Source: Sorex araneus
Taxonomy: Eukaryota > Chordata > Mammalia > Eulipotyphla > Soricidae
Assembly (NCBI RefSeq): GCF_027595985.1
Contig: NC_073305.1
Coordinates: forward strand, 84,141,626-84,205,625
DNA length: 64,000 bases
Direction: 5' to 3'
A program made the position numbers and the translations under genes. Below the pieces are notes generated by a model, which was given only the letters and a program-made list of their open reading frames with translations, was not told the DNA's origin and ran no database searches. Of the stretch, positions 12,236 through 23,264 are shown one piece after another. Each line of letters begins with the position of its first letter. Positions within the stretch are counted from its first letter, which is position 1.

Positions 12236-12804
12236 GGGTCGGGGCGCGCGGGGAACCCCCGGCCGTGGGCGCGCCGTGGTCCGCCGTGGCGGCGCCGAGT
12301 GCAGCCCGGGGCGGCGCCCACGAGCCCGGAGAGGCCGGTGAGTCCTGGGTGAGAGAGAAGGTGCTTTTCCTGCTGCATCCAGAGAGATGCTTGGGGACTC
12401 TCCAGGACCCTGGCGGGGAAGGGCCGGCCCGCGGCTCAGACGGGGACGGCGGCGGCCTCTCTGCACCCCTCGGTTCCCGAGTGCGCACTCCGGACAGCCG
12501 CGATGCAGACCCCGCCGCCCGCGCCCCGCTCCCGGACCCCGCCGCCCAGACCACGTCGGTGCTCGTACGGGTCGTGGATTATCAGGTGACGCAGGAAGTG
12601 CTGCGCAGCGCGTGGACCCAGGGCCAGATGACCAGGCTCACCGAGGAGCGTTCGGTGACCGCCGTCACATTTCCGCACCCGCAGGGAGTGAGGCCGGGCG
12701 TGTGGGGTCCTGGCACCCCCGCAGGAGGGACCCCCCCACCCCCACCCCCGGCTCCCGTGGCTCGGACAGTGGCACTCCCCGCGCCCGCAGGGAGGATCGT
12801 TTAA
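12193..12804 (+). CDS. C6orf141: C6orf141 orthologue, uncharacterised protein (203 aa)
   Basis: Two blocks match what I remember of human C6orf141: residues 51-65 (SWVREKVLFLLHPER) and residues 123-135 (VLVRVVDYQVTQE, continuing to about residue 160). Human C6orf141 is of similar length (about 240 residues) and starts MND, as here. I chose the ATG at 12193 because it is the first in-frame ATG after an in-frame TGA at 12142-12144. Its Kozak context is weak (C at -3). The N-terminus and residues 71-120 are low-complexity, rich in Gly, Ala, Pro and Arg. I know of no assigned biochemical function, and I see no signal peptide or membrane segment. The C-terminus after about residue 161 is Pro-rich and unlike the human one; a frameshift in the C-run near 12730-12750 is possible. 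It is a single exon as far as can be seen. Confidence 0.8.
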   Translation: MNDIPRLSGGRGRAGVGARGEPPAVGAPWSAVAAPSAARGGAHEPGEAGESWVREKVLFLLHPERCLGTLQDPGGEGPARGSDGDGGGLSAPLGSRVRTPDSRDADPAARAPLPDPAAQTTSVLVRVVDYQVTQEVLRSAWTQGQMTRLTEERSVTAVTFPHPQGVRPGVWGPGTPAGGTPPPPPPAPVARTVALPAPAGRIV

Positions 12805-13654
12805 ACACGGTTCCCGGAGCATGTTCACCAGGAAAGAAGAGCCCGGGAGAAGTACCCGGCTGGGCAAGGAGTGATAATCCTTCCCGGTGGAGGTAAAGAC
12901 TCTTCCAGGAACGTTAACTTGTAATGAACCATAAGGACGTTTTCTGTGACCGGACCAAGCCTCACGGGGCCTGGAGATGCCCACCACAGAAGGAAGAACT
13001 TCATGAAAGTCAACATAATACCTCCTATTTGGCTTTAACACTGAGCCCGTTTCCTATGTCACTTAGAAGAGAAGAAAAGGTATTTTCAAGCTGGCAAATT
13101 GTGGCGATTTTGAAATAAGAAAAGCTGTTGTTTTTCCTTTTCACAGCACCGCCTAATTTGGTGTGTTTTCTCCCCCCTTTCTTCTGTAGGGTCCCCCCAA
13201 AAAGCACAGCAGGTGAAGTTTGAGGTCTGCCCTGATTAGCAAAAAGAGGTAGGACTAGACGGAGGAGGGGAGAGGGGAGAGAGACCGAGAGAAACTTATT
13301 TAAAAGATAAAAAGGAAGTGGGAAACTTTTTTAAATAAAGTGAGAAGTAAACGCCATCTTTTCTCTTTGCTCTCTTTCCATGCGCCTATTTTCCTGTTTT
13401 TCACAATGTGTTAAGTAGGTAAGAGGCCTTAGCAGTTTAGCAGTTGAAGGGGGCTGGGTGGGGTGTGTTGGGAGGGTGGGCAGATTGAAAGCTGTGCTTT
13501 GAAGGTGAAATACTATTGAAATGGGCTCTGCTGAGGTATCTTTAATCAGGAGCCATGTTGTTAATCTGAAATTTCATTTAATCCTAAACTATGTTAACAT
13601 GTAAATTGCTGCATAAGAATTCTTCTGATGCTTCCTTGAAATGTTTAGTTTTTC

Positions 13655-13660
13655 AATAAA
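13655..13660 (+). terminator. Candidate poly(A) signal AATAAA for C6orf141
   Basis: AATAAA lies 851 bp beyond the stop codon, followed by GT- and T-rich sequence. The assignment to this gene rests on distance and strand alone. Confidence 0.35.
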
Positions 13661-13699
13661 GGGGCTGAATATCTCATTCTGGGTCATACTTCCTAGTTA

Positions 13700-15690
13700 A
13701 TACTACTGTGGCCAAGTGACTAACATACACCCCTGCTGATGTAGTTAAAATAGCTTTCTCTGGGGCAGTTGCAAAAATTCATCTTAATTGTATGTATTCT
13801 GCTGTTTTTATCAAATAGCCTGTTTTTCATTTCTTTAAAGAATAGCCTCACCTCCTTTGAAGCAATACACACCCTCTGGAGACTAATTTGCTTGAATTTA
13901 TCATCGCTGAAGGAATATTTGGTTATTGCGAGAATTTATAAATATCTGGGGCTCTGGCTTTTGGGAAATATTAAACTGTTGAATATAGAAGTACTGCCCT
14001 CACTTCTTCTTCACCACTCATTTTCAGTTTAGAGCTTCACTGTTCTCAAATATCTAATCCACTTCTTGTCTCTTGGCAGACAAGATAGGCTGAGATATTT
14101 CCTAAAGTTCTAGATGAACCAGTCAAGGCCTGGAGGTCATGTAGCATCTATAGACCACACATGCTAAATGCTATGTATTTTGTACGGTAATTACACACAT
14201 TAAGTCATTATAAATGCGATCATCACTCTCCTAAAGGTTTGGGGATGGCTTGTAAAAGAATTTACTTCTGGGGGGCATCCAGAGATACTTGAGCCTATAC
14301 TGGATTTCCTACTGTAGAGATCTACACACTTATTTGAGTCACCTGGACAAATTTGGAAATACCTAGTGTCTTTCTGATATTTGTAATAATATGGTTGAGG
14401 ATCAGACCACAGCCATGACTATTACATCAGAATCATCTCTGAGGGTGGGGCCTCAGCATCAGTGTTTTAAAGTCCATTCAGATGATTGCAATGTGTGATC
14501 AACTTTGAGAATCACGGTTCTAACTCATGTTCATGAGAAGTCCTGCAATCACGTGGGTGTCACTGGGTCTGGCAAGGTCTGTTGGCGGGAGAATCACCCA
14601 CAACAGTTCTTAGGCCAATGAGTACAGCACCTGATAGAGGAATCCCACACCTTGAGCTAATTTGTTTGCAGACTGCTTGGTAGAAGAAAAGGTAATGTAA
14701 TCTAAGCCTCATAGAGTGAACGGCCTTTTCCACCAGCAACTCTGCCTGACTCCTGTGTGAGGTTAAAATTCCTGACAATTACCAAACCTGACACTAAATT
14801 TGGTTGTGAGTCATCATATGTCCCAGTGACTGAACACTGAACATAGTCAACAAGAAAACCCTCTTTTTCATTAACTATAAAGAATAATATCACTTAGTTG
14901 CTTTGTCTATATAAGCAAACTTTGGAGATCAGCTTCTTGGGTTCAAAAGAGGCATTAACTTTTACTGTTTGTTTTGGGGCATATGGATGCCTATGAAACT
15001 TTACTTGTTAATTGTAATGGCAAATACTATCTGTCTCACAGGGTGTCCCCAAGGATTAAATTAAATAAAAGAAGCTTAGAACAATACCTAGCATGAACAA
15101 ATGACCAAAGTTAGCTATTAAAGTGTTGTTATTATTATTATTTAATTCACTTTTCATTCTAACCATAACACAAGAAGTCATATAGAATCAAAACCAGTAT
15201 CATTTATGAACTCTTTTCTGCATTCCTCAAAGTGTTACTTGAGCTTTTGCTGATACTAAATGGATTAGTAAACACATTCCATAAATTCCTTAGACATGAC
15301 CTCCAGGACTTGTGAGAAAGATTCATTCTAAGGCTTAACAGCTTAGCATGCACCAGGCCCCACAGTTCCATGGACTGTTTCTCCTTGGCAGGCAGGAACT
15401 TTGAACAGTTTTAGGACAAGGCAGTTAAGTTTGTTTTCCCGGTGGGGTTATTGACATGATGTCTGTTATCTCAGACAAGCAGAACAGGCTCAATTTTTCC
15501 TTTAGCTCCTTTCTGTGAAATATACATTGAGGTCAAAGCATGTAAGCCTATTCCACTCTGTTAAGTGAAATATGTTTGGGTTAATTTCACTGCTTTAAGG
15601 GAAACAGAGGTAATATTGCATTGTTTCAGGTGTGTACCATTGAAAATCAGTTTGTATATATGTGTGTGTGTGTATATACTATAAATTGGC
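13700..15690. other. Unassigned intergenic DNA
   Basis: About 2 kb without a recognisable transposon or exon, unusual for this repeat-dense window. Open frames (for example near 13769-14032) lack family motifs. Confidence 0.4.
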
Positions 15691-15700
15691 ATATCAAATT

Positions 15701-15797
15701 CGATATGCCAAAAACAGTAACAACAAGTCTCACAATGGAGACGTTGCTGGTGCCCGCTCTAGCAAATCGATGAACAACGGGATGATGGTGCTGTAAC
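15701..15797 (+). repeat. SINE-B 3' fragment, inverted against the next copy
   Basis: It carries 'cgatatgccaaaaacagtaa' to 'gatgaacaacgggatga' in plus orientation, then meets a minus-strand SINE-B tail to tail. Confidence 0.85.
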
Positions 15798-16036
15798 TGT
15801 CACTGTCATCCCATTGCTCATTGATTTGGTCGAGCGGGCATCAGTAACGTCTCATTGTGAGACTTATTGTTACTGTTTTTGGCATATCCAATAAGCCACG
15901 GGTAGCTGGCCAGGCTCTGCCATGCAGGCAGGATACTCTGGGTAGCTTGCTGGGCTCTCTGAGAGGGGCGGAGGAATTAAACACGGGTTGGCCGCGTGAA
16001 AGGCGAATGCCCTACCGCTGTGCTATTGCTCCAGCC
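15798..16036 (-). repeat. SINE-B copy
   Basis: A full-length minus copy, from 'tcactgtcatcccattgctc' through 'gtttttggcatatccaataa' to the head complement 'gctattgctccagccc'. Confidence 0.93.
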
Positions 16037-16110
16037 CATGATGGTGCGTGCTACTATAGATTAAGTTTACCACTAAACCTATCTGATTCCTTCACTATGC
16101 AATTATTATG

Positions 16111-16325
16111 CTGTAGCACTGTAGCACTGTCACCCTGTTGTTCATCAATTTGCTCAAGCAGGCACCAGTAACGTCTCCATTGTGAGACTTGTTACTGTTT
16201 TTGGTATATCAAGTACACCATGGGATACTCTCCGTTGCTTCCTGGGCTCTCCGAGAGGGACGGAAGAAATAAACCCAGGTCGGCCACATGCAAACGCCCT
16301 ACCCACTGTGCTATCGCTCCAGTCC
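16111..16325 (-). repeat. SINE-B copy
   Basis: Minus copy running from a 'gtagcactgtagcactgtca' tail to 'gctatcgctccagtcc'. It lacks a segment of the body near 16218-16230. Confidence 0.9.
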
Positions 16326-16472
16326 ATATTATACTGTACTTTATGATATTATAATTGTTAAAATATTACATATAATTACATAATGTATTATCAGTTTTAA
16401 TATCTTATAACTATTATACCACATTTCTCTATGCTTAATATTATGCTCTAATAATATATATTACATATTAAG

Positions 16473-16702
16473 TTGGAGTGATAGCACAGCGGGTAGGGTG
16501 TTTGACTTGCACACGGCCAACCTGGGTTGTTATCCTCAGTCCCTCTCGGAGAGCCCGGCAAGCTACCGAGAGTATCCCACCCTTACAGCAAAGCCTGGCA
16601 ATCTACCCATGGCATTCTCAATATGCCAAAGACAGTAACAAGTCTCACAATAGAGACGTGACTGGTGCCCGTTCGAGCAAATCGATGAACAATGGGAAGA
16701 CA

Positions 16703-16704
<2 letters not shown>
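16473..16704 (+). repeat. SINE-B copy
   Basis: A plus copy from 'ttggagtgatagcacagc' to 'gaacaatgggaagacagtga'. Its tail runs straight into a (TA)n array. Confidence 0.92.
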
Positions 16705-16742
<38 letters not shown>

Positions 16743-16782
16743 TATATATATGTTATCCATTTGAGGCCCCTATTACACACCA

Positions 16783-16813
<31 letters not shown>

Positions 16814-16814
16814 T
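16705..16814. repeat. (TA)n and (CA)n microsatellites
   Basis: (TA)n at 16705-16751 and (CA)n at about 16783-16814, separated by unique sequence. The TA array grew from the SINE-B tail. Confidence 0.95.
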
Positions 16815-16826
16815 TCTATTTTATGA

Positions 16827-17742
16827 AGTTGGTGGGCTCATGTGAGGGGGGGAAAGGGGAGATGATTAATTTCTCCCTATTCACCTCCGCCACCCAGGGA
16901 CTGGCTGGAAAAACTAGGACTGGTAAAAATCTGCCGTGAGCCCCTGCCAGCCCTACCAGGTGGCCGTCAAGCCACACCTGATGTCCATTTGGTCTTCAAG
17001 GTATGGGAGTTGATCCCCACTACCCAATTTCAAGGGGAGGCACAAACTCAGGTTGGAATGAGGATTTGCTCTTCATAGGAAGGGAAAGTCAGTCAGTCCT
17101 AGGCCTGACCCAGGGTTTCAGGGTTCTTGTCTCGCCTCACAGGAAGGAATTTCAGGAGGAGATGAGCAGTGAAGTAAAAACAGATTTTATTTGGAGGCAT
17201 TTAGGAGGGGAAGGAGGGAGAGAAAGTGAGTAAGGCTCAAGTGAGAGCAAAGACTACTCCAAAGGTGGAGAGAGCCTTTACACACATCCCAGCGTTGGAT
17301 ACGAAAGAATGAAAATACACATTTCAAAAGGGGAGATCCGGGCAAGACATGTTCAGGTGCCACATGTGCTGGGCCATGTAGCACATGGACTTGGGCAGCA
17401 TATGTGTACCCTTCCTTTGTTTAAGGTGGCTTTTATATGGTTTTTCCATCCTTCCCTGCCAGGCAGAGCTTATACCTAGTAAAAGTCTGTTGCTAGGGAG
17501 GTTGCCAAGGAGTTGAGTTGAAAGTGGTGATGGGCCTTCTTCGAAATTCCTTTCCTGATCTTTTATTCCTGCTGGAGCTTCTCTCCAAGGGAGGTCCAGC
17601 ATTCTCTGGGTTTGGTGCTGGCTCTAGGTGAGGGTCTTATTTGGCCTAAATTCTTGTGCTTGCAGCCTTGGCCCTACTAGTTTTATTACTTGCTTAGGAA
17701 TTCCATTGCCATGGGCCCATTCCTGTCTAACTGCCTCCATCA
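16827..17742 (-). mobile_element. Diverged solo LTR related to LTR family 1
   Basis: The interior aligns by eye with the 702-1447 LTR: 'gcagtgaagtaaaaacagat', the -strand AATAAA (complement of the TTTATT at 17184-17191), 'gaatgaaaatacacat' and -strand TATAAAA (complement within 17427-17439). It ends 'ctgcctccatca'. The U5 side (16827-17090) is more diverged and its exact edge is uncertain. No target-site duplication found. Confidence 0.65.
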
Positions 17743-19285
17743 CTTTCGCTTCTGGTAGCTAGTAATATTGTAAATTAGTCTTAATATCTAAAATGTTATT
17801 TTTGTTTTATTTACACCATCATTTATTTTTTTCTGAATAACATACATGAGTGAAATCCTATGATGTTTGACTTATTTTCCTAAAGACAACGCTATCTAGG
17901 TTCATCTGTGTTGTTACAAAATTGTGGGGATTTCATGGTGTTTTTCTTTAATATCCAAGTAATATTATGTATACATACCAGGTATTCTTTATCCATTTGA
18001 GATAAGAGAGGACTGCTATAAGAAACAAAAAGCACTGTCTTAAGTGGCTGAATGGGTGAGGAACATGCCTTCAAACCCAGGGCAAGCTGCCCTTGAGGCT
18101 GCCAACACACTGACAAAGAAATTACTTGGATCCAGGGTTGGAGTGAGAAGAGAATAGGGAACACCGGTGGAGGTAAGTTGATACTGGTGGTGGGACTGGA
18201 GTTGAAATTCGAGTTGACATTAACTTTGTAAATCACCGGCTTTTGATAAGAAAATGAATTAAAAAAATAAAAAAGAAAAATTGGAAAGACAGCCCATTAC
18301 TGTAGCATGCACAGATAACTGTACCCTGAGCTGGTTTTCATTTATCTCTTCATTAAGCTTTAAGTCACTCCCCCCCCCATACACACCTACACAATGAGAT
18401 GCTACCGATTCATATCCTGTATGAACAAGAATGCAAATCATGTTACCCCTTAGGCATAATACACCCCTCCCCCCTCTCCCCACCCTGTTTTGGCTCCCTC
18501 CCAAACCTCTGCTTTAGCTCCCTCTCGGCCTCTGGGCTCAACTCCTGGATGTGTGGTATTCCTACAGTAAATCTTTCTACCTATACCTATACACTCTTGT
18601 CCTTGAATTCCTTGTCTCAAGGAATGAGTCCCTCGGTCTGGGATGGGAGCGGGGTTTGGTAGGGGAGGGGAACCAAGGTAGCTCCTTTTTACAAAAATCA
18701 GTGCCTGCCAAGACAAGTATTTATCTTTGCCTAAGATCCACAGCTCTCCAGACAGGAGGTGGCAGGGACCAATCGAGGCCTTGAAGAGCCTGTGAAACAG
18801 GTGAGGTATGAAGATTGCCCCAAGTGGCCTGCAGGCATTTGCTACAGGCTGGAAGGCCTCGAAATCACCTTTTCTGCTTCTTACTTCTCTGGGAACAGTG
18901 TCAGCAATATCAGTTCAGTTTAAGGCCACTCCTTTGTTTTTAGAAACCTGAAAGAATTCAGTCTTACCTCAGGCATTAATTCCCATGGCATGCATGTCAG
19001 TCAGGTGGACAGAGGCATGGTCTGATGACCACTTTGTGGGCACTGGCAGGGTCATTGTCCATTCTGCTGAGCAGGAACTCAGATACTTATCACTGGCCTT
19101 TTCCAAGATTGATCTGTGGCAATCATTCATTTCATCTAGTGACTTTTAGGTGGTTTCCAGCTCTTTGCTAATGCAAATAATGCTGCAGTACCTGGAAGGT
19201 GCACATATCCCCTTGAGTTAGTGTGGAATTCCACTGCTTTATACGGAATTTTGAAACTTTTGGATGAATCTCCAGAATGTGTCAT
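17743..19285. other. Intergenic DNA, unassigned
   Basis: No exon recognised. Part (about 17800-18240) has the look of an old, decayed retroelement, but I cannot name a family. Confidence 0.3.
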
Positions 19286-19290
19286 ACCAC

Positions 19291-19371
19291 TAGGGTTAAT
19301 TCCTGAGTGCATGAGCCAGGAATAACCATTGTGCATCACCGGGTGTGACCCAAAAAGAAAAAAAAAAAAAG
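19291..19371 (+). repeat. SINE-A 3' fragment
   Basis: Only the 3' half is present: 'gttaattcctgagtgcatga' to 'accgggtgtgacccaaaaag' plus a poly(A)-like tail. Confidence 0.8.
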
Positions 19372-19974
19372 GAATGTGTCACAAGTTTACATTTCACTGA
19401 AAAAAAAATTTTTGTAAGTCCTTACCCAACCTTCCTGTTAGCTATGTCCAATGTACTTAAAGATTTTCTTTCAACAGGTGCCTCCCTGATGGGAAAATAA
19501 TAAGTTGAAGTTCCTTCACAGACTTACTTAGACAAGCAGAACCCCATCTGTGCAGAAGCAGAAGAATTGTTTCCCCTTCACAATGTCCTAGAGGACAGCA
19601 AAGGAGACAGAAAGAAAGAAGGCTACTTATTCAAAGAAGTTGCATTGTTGCCAGAAAGAAATGAAATCATATTTTGCAAGGAAAAAGAGTGGAATAAAAG
19701 AAAATTAAAATTTGCCAAATATTTTCAATATTTGGTATGTTTTTAAAATGTATTTAATATTTTCACATACAATCAAATGACACTTTTCTGAACATAACCT
19801 ACGTATACCATGTATAGCCTGGGTAAGTTCTAAGAAATAAGTTGTTAGTCACTTTGTGAATGCAACAGAAGCAGGCAGACAGGTAGATAGGGAAGGGTCC
19901 CCTATGGCAATAGTTCCTGTGAAGTAATAAAACCAAGTAGCCATAAGGCTGCTAAAAAAAAATCTATCTAGTGA

Positions 19975-20164
19975 GGGGCTGGAGCGATAGCACAGCGGGT
20001 AGGGCGTTTGTCTTGCACAAGACAGACCCAAGTTTGATTCCCAGCATCCCATATGGTTCCCTGAGCACTGCCAGGAGTAATTCCTGAGTGCTTGAGTCAG
20101 GAGTAACCCCTGTGTATTACCGGGTGTGACCCAAAATGCAAAAAATTAAAATAAATAAAATAAA
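19975..20164 (+). repeat. SINE-A copy
   Basis: Full length: 'ggggctggagcgatagcaca' head, 'aggagtaattcctgag' body, 'gtgtgacccaaaatgc' end and an (AAAT)-rich tail. Confidence 0.93.
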
Positions 20165-20477
20165 CTGCCTAGTGAGCCTAGGAGCTGATAAGACCTTGGG
20201 CCAGCAAAGGCCCAGAGAAGGCTGGACCCCCTCCTCACCACTTGGAGAGATGCTTCAGCAGGAACAAAGGCCAGGAAAAGTATATCAGAGAAGACCATCA
20301 ACTACGCCCAGCTCTACTTCCCTGCCAAACACCCTAGCAAGTTGACCCTAGGTAAAAAGGCCCATGCAAGGCAAAAGAGCACTGGCATATGCTGCCGCTG
20401 CCTGTGTGCCCCTGTGTTACAGCCAAGTGTATATGGGGCTTGAGCATGTGTGTCTCCCGTATCTTCCCTCCTGAGAT

Positions 20478-20486
20478 GTGTGTGTG

Positions 20487-20527
<41 letters not shown>
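20478..20527. repeat. (GT)n microsatellite
   Basis: About 20 GT units with few interruptions. Confidence 0.95.
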
Positions 20528-20529
<2 letters not shown>

Positions 20530-20539
20530 CTTCATACCT

Positions 20540-20962
20540 TCATACTTTAATGCTGGGGTGTGTAGTGGGCTCTCCACCCTGGAAAATATGGTGTTCTCTC
20601 TTGAGCATGCTCTGTCTCATTCTGTCTCTGTCCTCTGTCTCTCTGTGTGTCTCTGTCTGTCTGCTCCCCCCGCCCCCCGCCGACCAACTCACTTCCTCAT
20701 TACTTCCAAATAAAATGTTATACTTTATTGTTTGTCTCTTCTTGAAATTCTTTTCTATGAGGGAAATACTTTTCTATGAGGGAAATACTTTTCTATAAGG
20801 GGACCCAAGAAGACCTGGGTAAGGTCCAGGACTGATCTTCCTTTCCTGCAAGGAGAAGGGCTCACAGCCCTAGATTTCCCCAGCTGTTCCCCAGGTTCTA
20901 GAGTGGCTGCTGCCTCTCTCCTCCCCATTTCTCTTAAGTCCCTGGGGACCCCACTGGTATCA
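20540..20962 (+). mobile_element. Partial LTR, plus strand
   Basis: It contains AATAAA (20711-20716), then 'ttgtttgtctcttcttgaaattcttttc', which corresponds to the R region of LTR family 1 in the opposite orientation. A U5-like stretch ends '...actggtatca'. A 21-bp unit 'ttctatgagggaaatact' is triplicated at about 20752-20800. The 5' edge is not visible. Confidence 0.5.
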
Positions 20963-21025
20963 CAACATTCTTCATGGATTTTATGCTTTGTGGCCATGGT
21001 GAACAAAACATCAGGTTAAATCAAA

Positions 21026-21610
21026 CACTGTCACTGTATCACTGTCATCCCATTTTTCATTGATTTGCTCAAGCAGGTGCCAGTAACGTTTCCATTCGTC
21101 CTAGCCCTGAGATTTTAGCAGCCTCTCTTTACTTGTCCTTCCAATGGCACCATATTGGAGGCTCTTTCAGGGTCAGGGGAATGAGATCCATCATTGTTAC
21201 TGTTTTTGGCATATCAAATATGCCACGGGGAGCTTGCCAGGCTCTGCTGTGTGGGCAGGATACTCTCAGTAGCTTGCCAGGTTCTCCAAGAGGGAGAACT
21301 AGACAATAAGAGGTCCTTTGGCCTCTAATGCAACCGCGCACTTCAGGGAGCTTTGTTTTATAGTCTCTGGATCTTGGCCATTGATGGGATTACACAGTGC
21401 CAGGGGCAGTTTGTGGGTGTGACTGCCTAGCAACTGGAAAAGGGATCTGGGTGGAGGAGGCCCAGTCCCGACTGAGCAGGCTTGGAGATCTCAGACCCGG
21501 GTCCTGCACACCTGGATTCTTCTGCCAGTTCCTTCATACATGAAGCTTGTCTGAGCGTGTGGAGAGTGGCCTTGAGCATGGCAGCCGAAGACCTCCGGAA
21601 CCCAGCCACA
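21026..21610 (-). mobile_element. Element D copy 1
   Basis: Read on the minus strand, a GC-rich 5' region is followed by a block shared with SINE-B ('cctggcaagctactgagag', 'gatatgccaaaaacagtaac'). Next comes a ~95-bp stretch absent from SINE-B. The 3' end is also shared with SINE-B and the RTE-like LINE ('ggacgaatggaaacgttact', ending 'gatgacagtgatacagtgac'). I read D as an internally deleted, non-autonomous derivative of the LINE. The 5' edge is approximate. Confidence 0.7.
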
Positions 21611-21672
21611 AATCAAACACTAGGAAAAAATAAACATAAGATTATGAGGCCACTGCCAGCCTAGAATTACAA

Positions 21673-22707
21673 TGTTGCTGAAGTCCATGGGTTCCCTAAG
21701 GTGACGTATATGAGGCAGAGAGGTCACTTTCTCCAGATCTGCTTCTGCCACCCTGGAACCCAGGGTTACTGGGTTCTTGCCTCATCTCACAGAAAAGAAT
21801 TTCAGGAGTAGAGGAGTAGTGAAGTAAAATGACTTTACTTGAGGATGTTGAGGATGGGGTGGAGCCACACCCTGGAGGAAACTAAGGGGACTTTTAAATT
21901 GTTTGGGGCAGGAAAAGGGAACCAGGACTATTGAAACTGGTGCACTTGGTCTGACTCTTGTTATCTGCAGTGGGGGTTGATGGTGAGGAAGCATGGAATG
22001 CAGCCTGGTGGCTTCCTGGCGCCATGGGGACCATAACTCCTGTCTTCCATGCTGGGGACAGGGTGATTCCTGATTCCAGGAATGTTGCTGTCCCATCAGC
22101 CGGTTGACATTTGGTCCTGGTCACCATTTTGTCCGAGCAAACCTCACAGGTATTTTGGAAGGGGAAGGAGGAGGAAAAAGTGAGAGAGTAACATGCTTAA
22201 GAGAGAACATGAGCTTCCCCAAAGGTGAAGCACATTGCAGCGTTACATATGGAAGCATGAAAGTCCACATCTCACGACGGGAGATGGGGCACACATGTGC
22301 TCAGCCACATGGGTGCAAGCATCACTTGGGCTCTGGCAGCATATGCACACACTTTCTTTGTTCCAGATGGCTTTTATAGGGTTTTTCCAATCTGCCCCCC
22401 CCCCCCAGGGCTTCTATCTAGGTAAAAGTCCCTTGCCAGGGTGGTTGCTAGGAGATAGAGTTGGGAGTGGCTGTGGGTTTGTTTGAAATTCCTTTCCTGG
22501 CCTTTTGTTCCTGTAGGAGTTCCTCTTGGAAGACGGTCCAGTCCTCTCTAGGTCTGTACTGGCACTGGGTGAAAGTCTTATCAGGCCTTAGTTCCTGTGC
22601 TAACAAGGTGGGCCCTGATGACCTTAAGGCTAGGCGGTTTTTTTATTATTATTACCTCTTAGGAAGTCCATTGCCAAGGGCCCTTTCCTGTCTACTTTCT
22701 TATATCA
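21673..22707 (-). mobile_element. Long solo LTR related to LTR family 1
   Basis: It begins 'tgttgctgaagtccatggg' and ends 'tcttatatca'. Along its length it repeats the landmarks of the 702-1447 LTR: 'gttactgggttcttg', 'gaatttcaggagtagag', 'gggagatggggcacacatgt', and a -strand TATAAAA (complement near 22370). It is about 290 bp longer, the extra sequence lying at about 21840-22150. No clean target-site duplication seen. Confidence 0.65.
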
Positions 22708-22883
22708 TTATGGTGATTTCATGTTTTATCATCAGGAAGCATTACGAATTGGGGGCCTTCTCTCCTATATATGACTGATTTCACTGTGTGTTCATGTGAC
22801 TAGAGAAAATTTGAGGAGTCCCTATAAAGTAACAGACTGATGCTGCTTACAATTTGCTTTGTAACGTGGTCATGGGCAGCTCC

Positions 22884-22888
<5 letters not shown>

Positions 22889-22934
<46 letters not shown>

Positions 22935-22947
22935 TGTTTGTTTGTTT
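22889..22947. repeat. (TA)n followed by (GTTT)n
   Basis: (TA)n at about 22889-22931, then a short TTTG-rich run that forms the tail complement of the adjoining minus-strand SINE-A. Confidence 0.95.
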
Positions 22948-23113
22948 TTGTCTTTTGGGTCATACCCGGCGATGCACGAGGGTTAGTCCTGGCTCATGCA
23001 CTCAGGAATTACTCCTGGCAGTGCTCAGCGGACCATATGGGATGCTGGGAATCGAACCTGTGTTGGCTGCATGCAAGGCAAGTGTCCTATATACTATATT
23101 ATCTCTCTGGACT
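22948..23113 (-). repeat. SINE-A copy
   Basis: Complement order: 'gggtcatacccggcgatgca', 'caggaattactcctgg', 'gggatgctgggaatcgaacc', ending 'attatctctctggac'. Confidence 0.88.
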
Positions 23114-23117
23114 AAGG

Positions 23118-23212
23118 ATTTTTTGTTTGCTTGTTTGGGGTCACCCGAGCCATGCTCACTGGTTACTCCTGGCTCTTACTCAGGAATCGCACCTGGAGGC
23201 GGGTCTCTGAGT
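23118..23212 (-). repeat. SINE-A fragment
   Basis: Only the 3' half is present ('ggggtcacccgagccatgct', 'cctggctcttactcagga'). Confidence 0.6.
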
Positions 23213-23264
23213 TCGCTCAAGATTTCCCAGTTCTTCAATATTTTTAAGGGTCATAATGTTGAAT

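Larger units (their letters stand above)
11440..12880. promoter_or_regulatory. CpG island at the 5' end of the C6orf141 orthologue
   Basis: This stretch is strikingly GC- and CpG-rich in an otherwise AT-rich window. It covers the minisatellite and the coding exon. By general knowledge of mammalian promoters it probably includes the transcription start, but no TATA box or initiator could be fixed by eye. Confidence 0.8.

Noticed and set aside
11449-12466. Long minus-strand open frames (up to 309 codons) in the CpG island
   Set aside because: They arise from the GC-rich minisatellite and the antisense of C6orf141. The protein is a ~19-residue repeat with no known domain.
12387-12896. A 169-codon plus-strand frame overlapping C6orf141
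   Set aside because: The conserved blocks are all in the frame starting 12193. Only the 3' end of this frame may matter, and it is reported as a possible frameshift.
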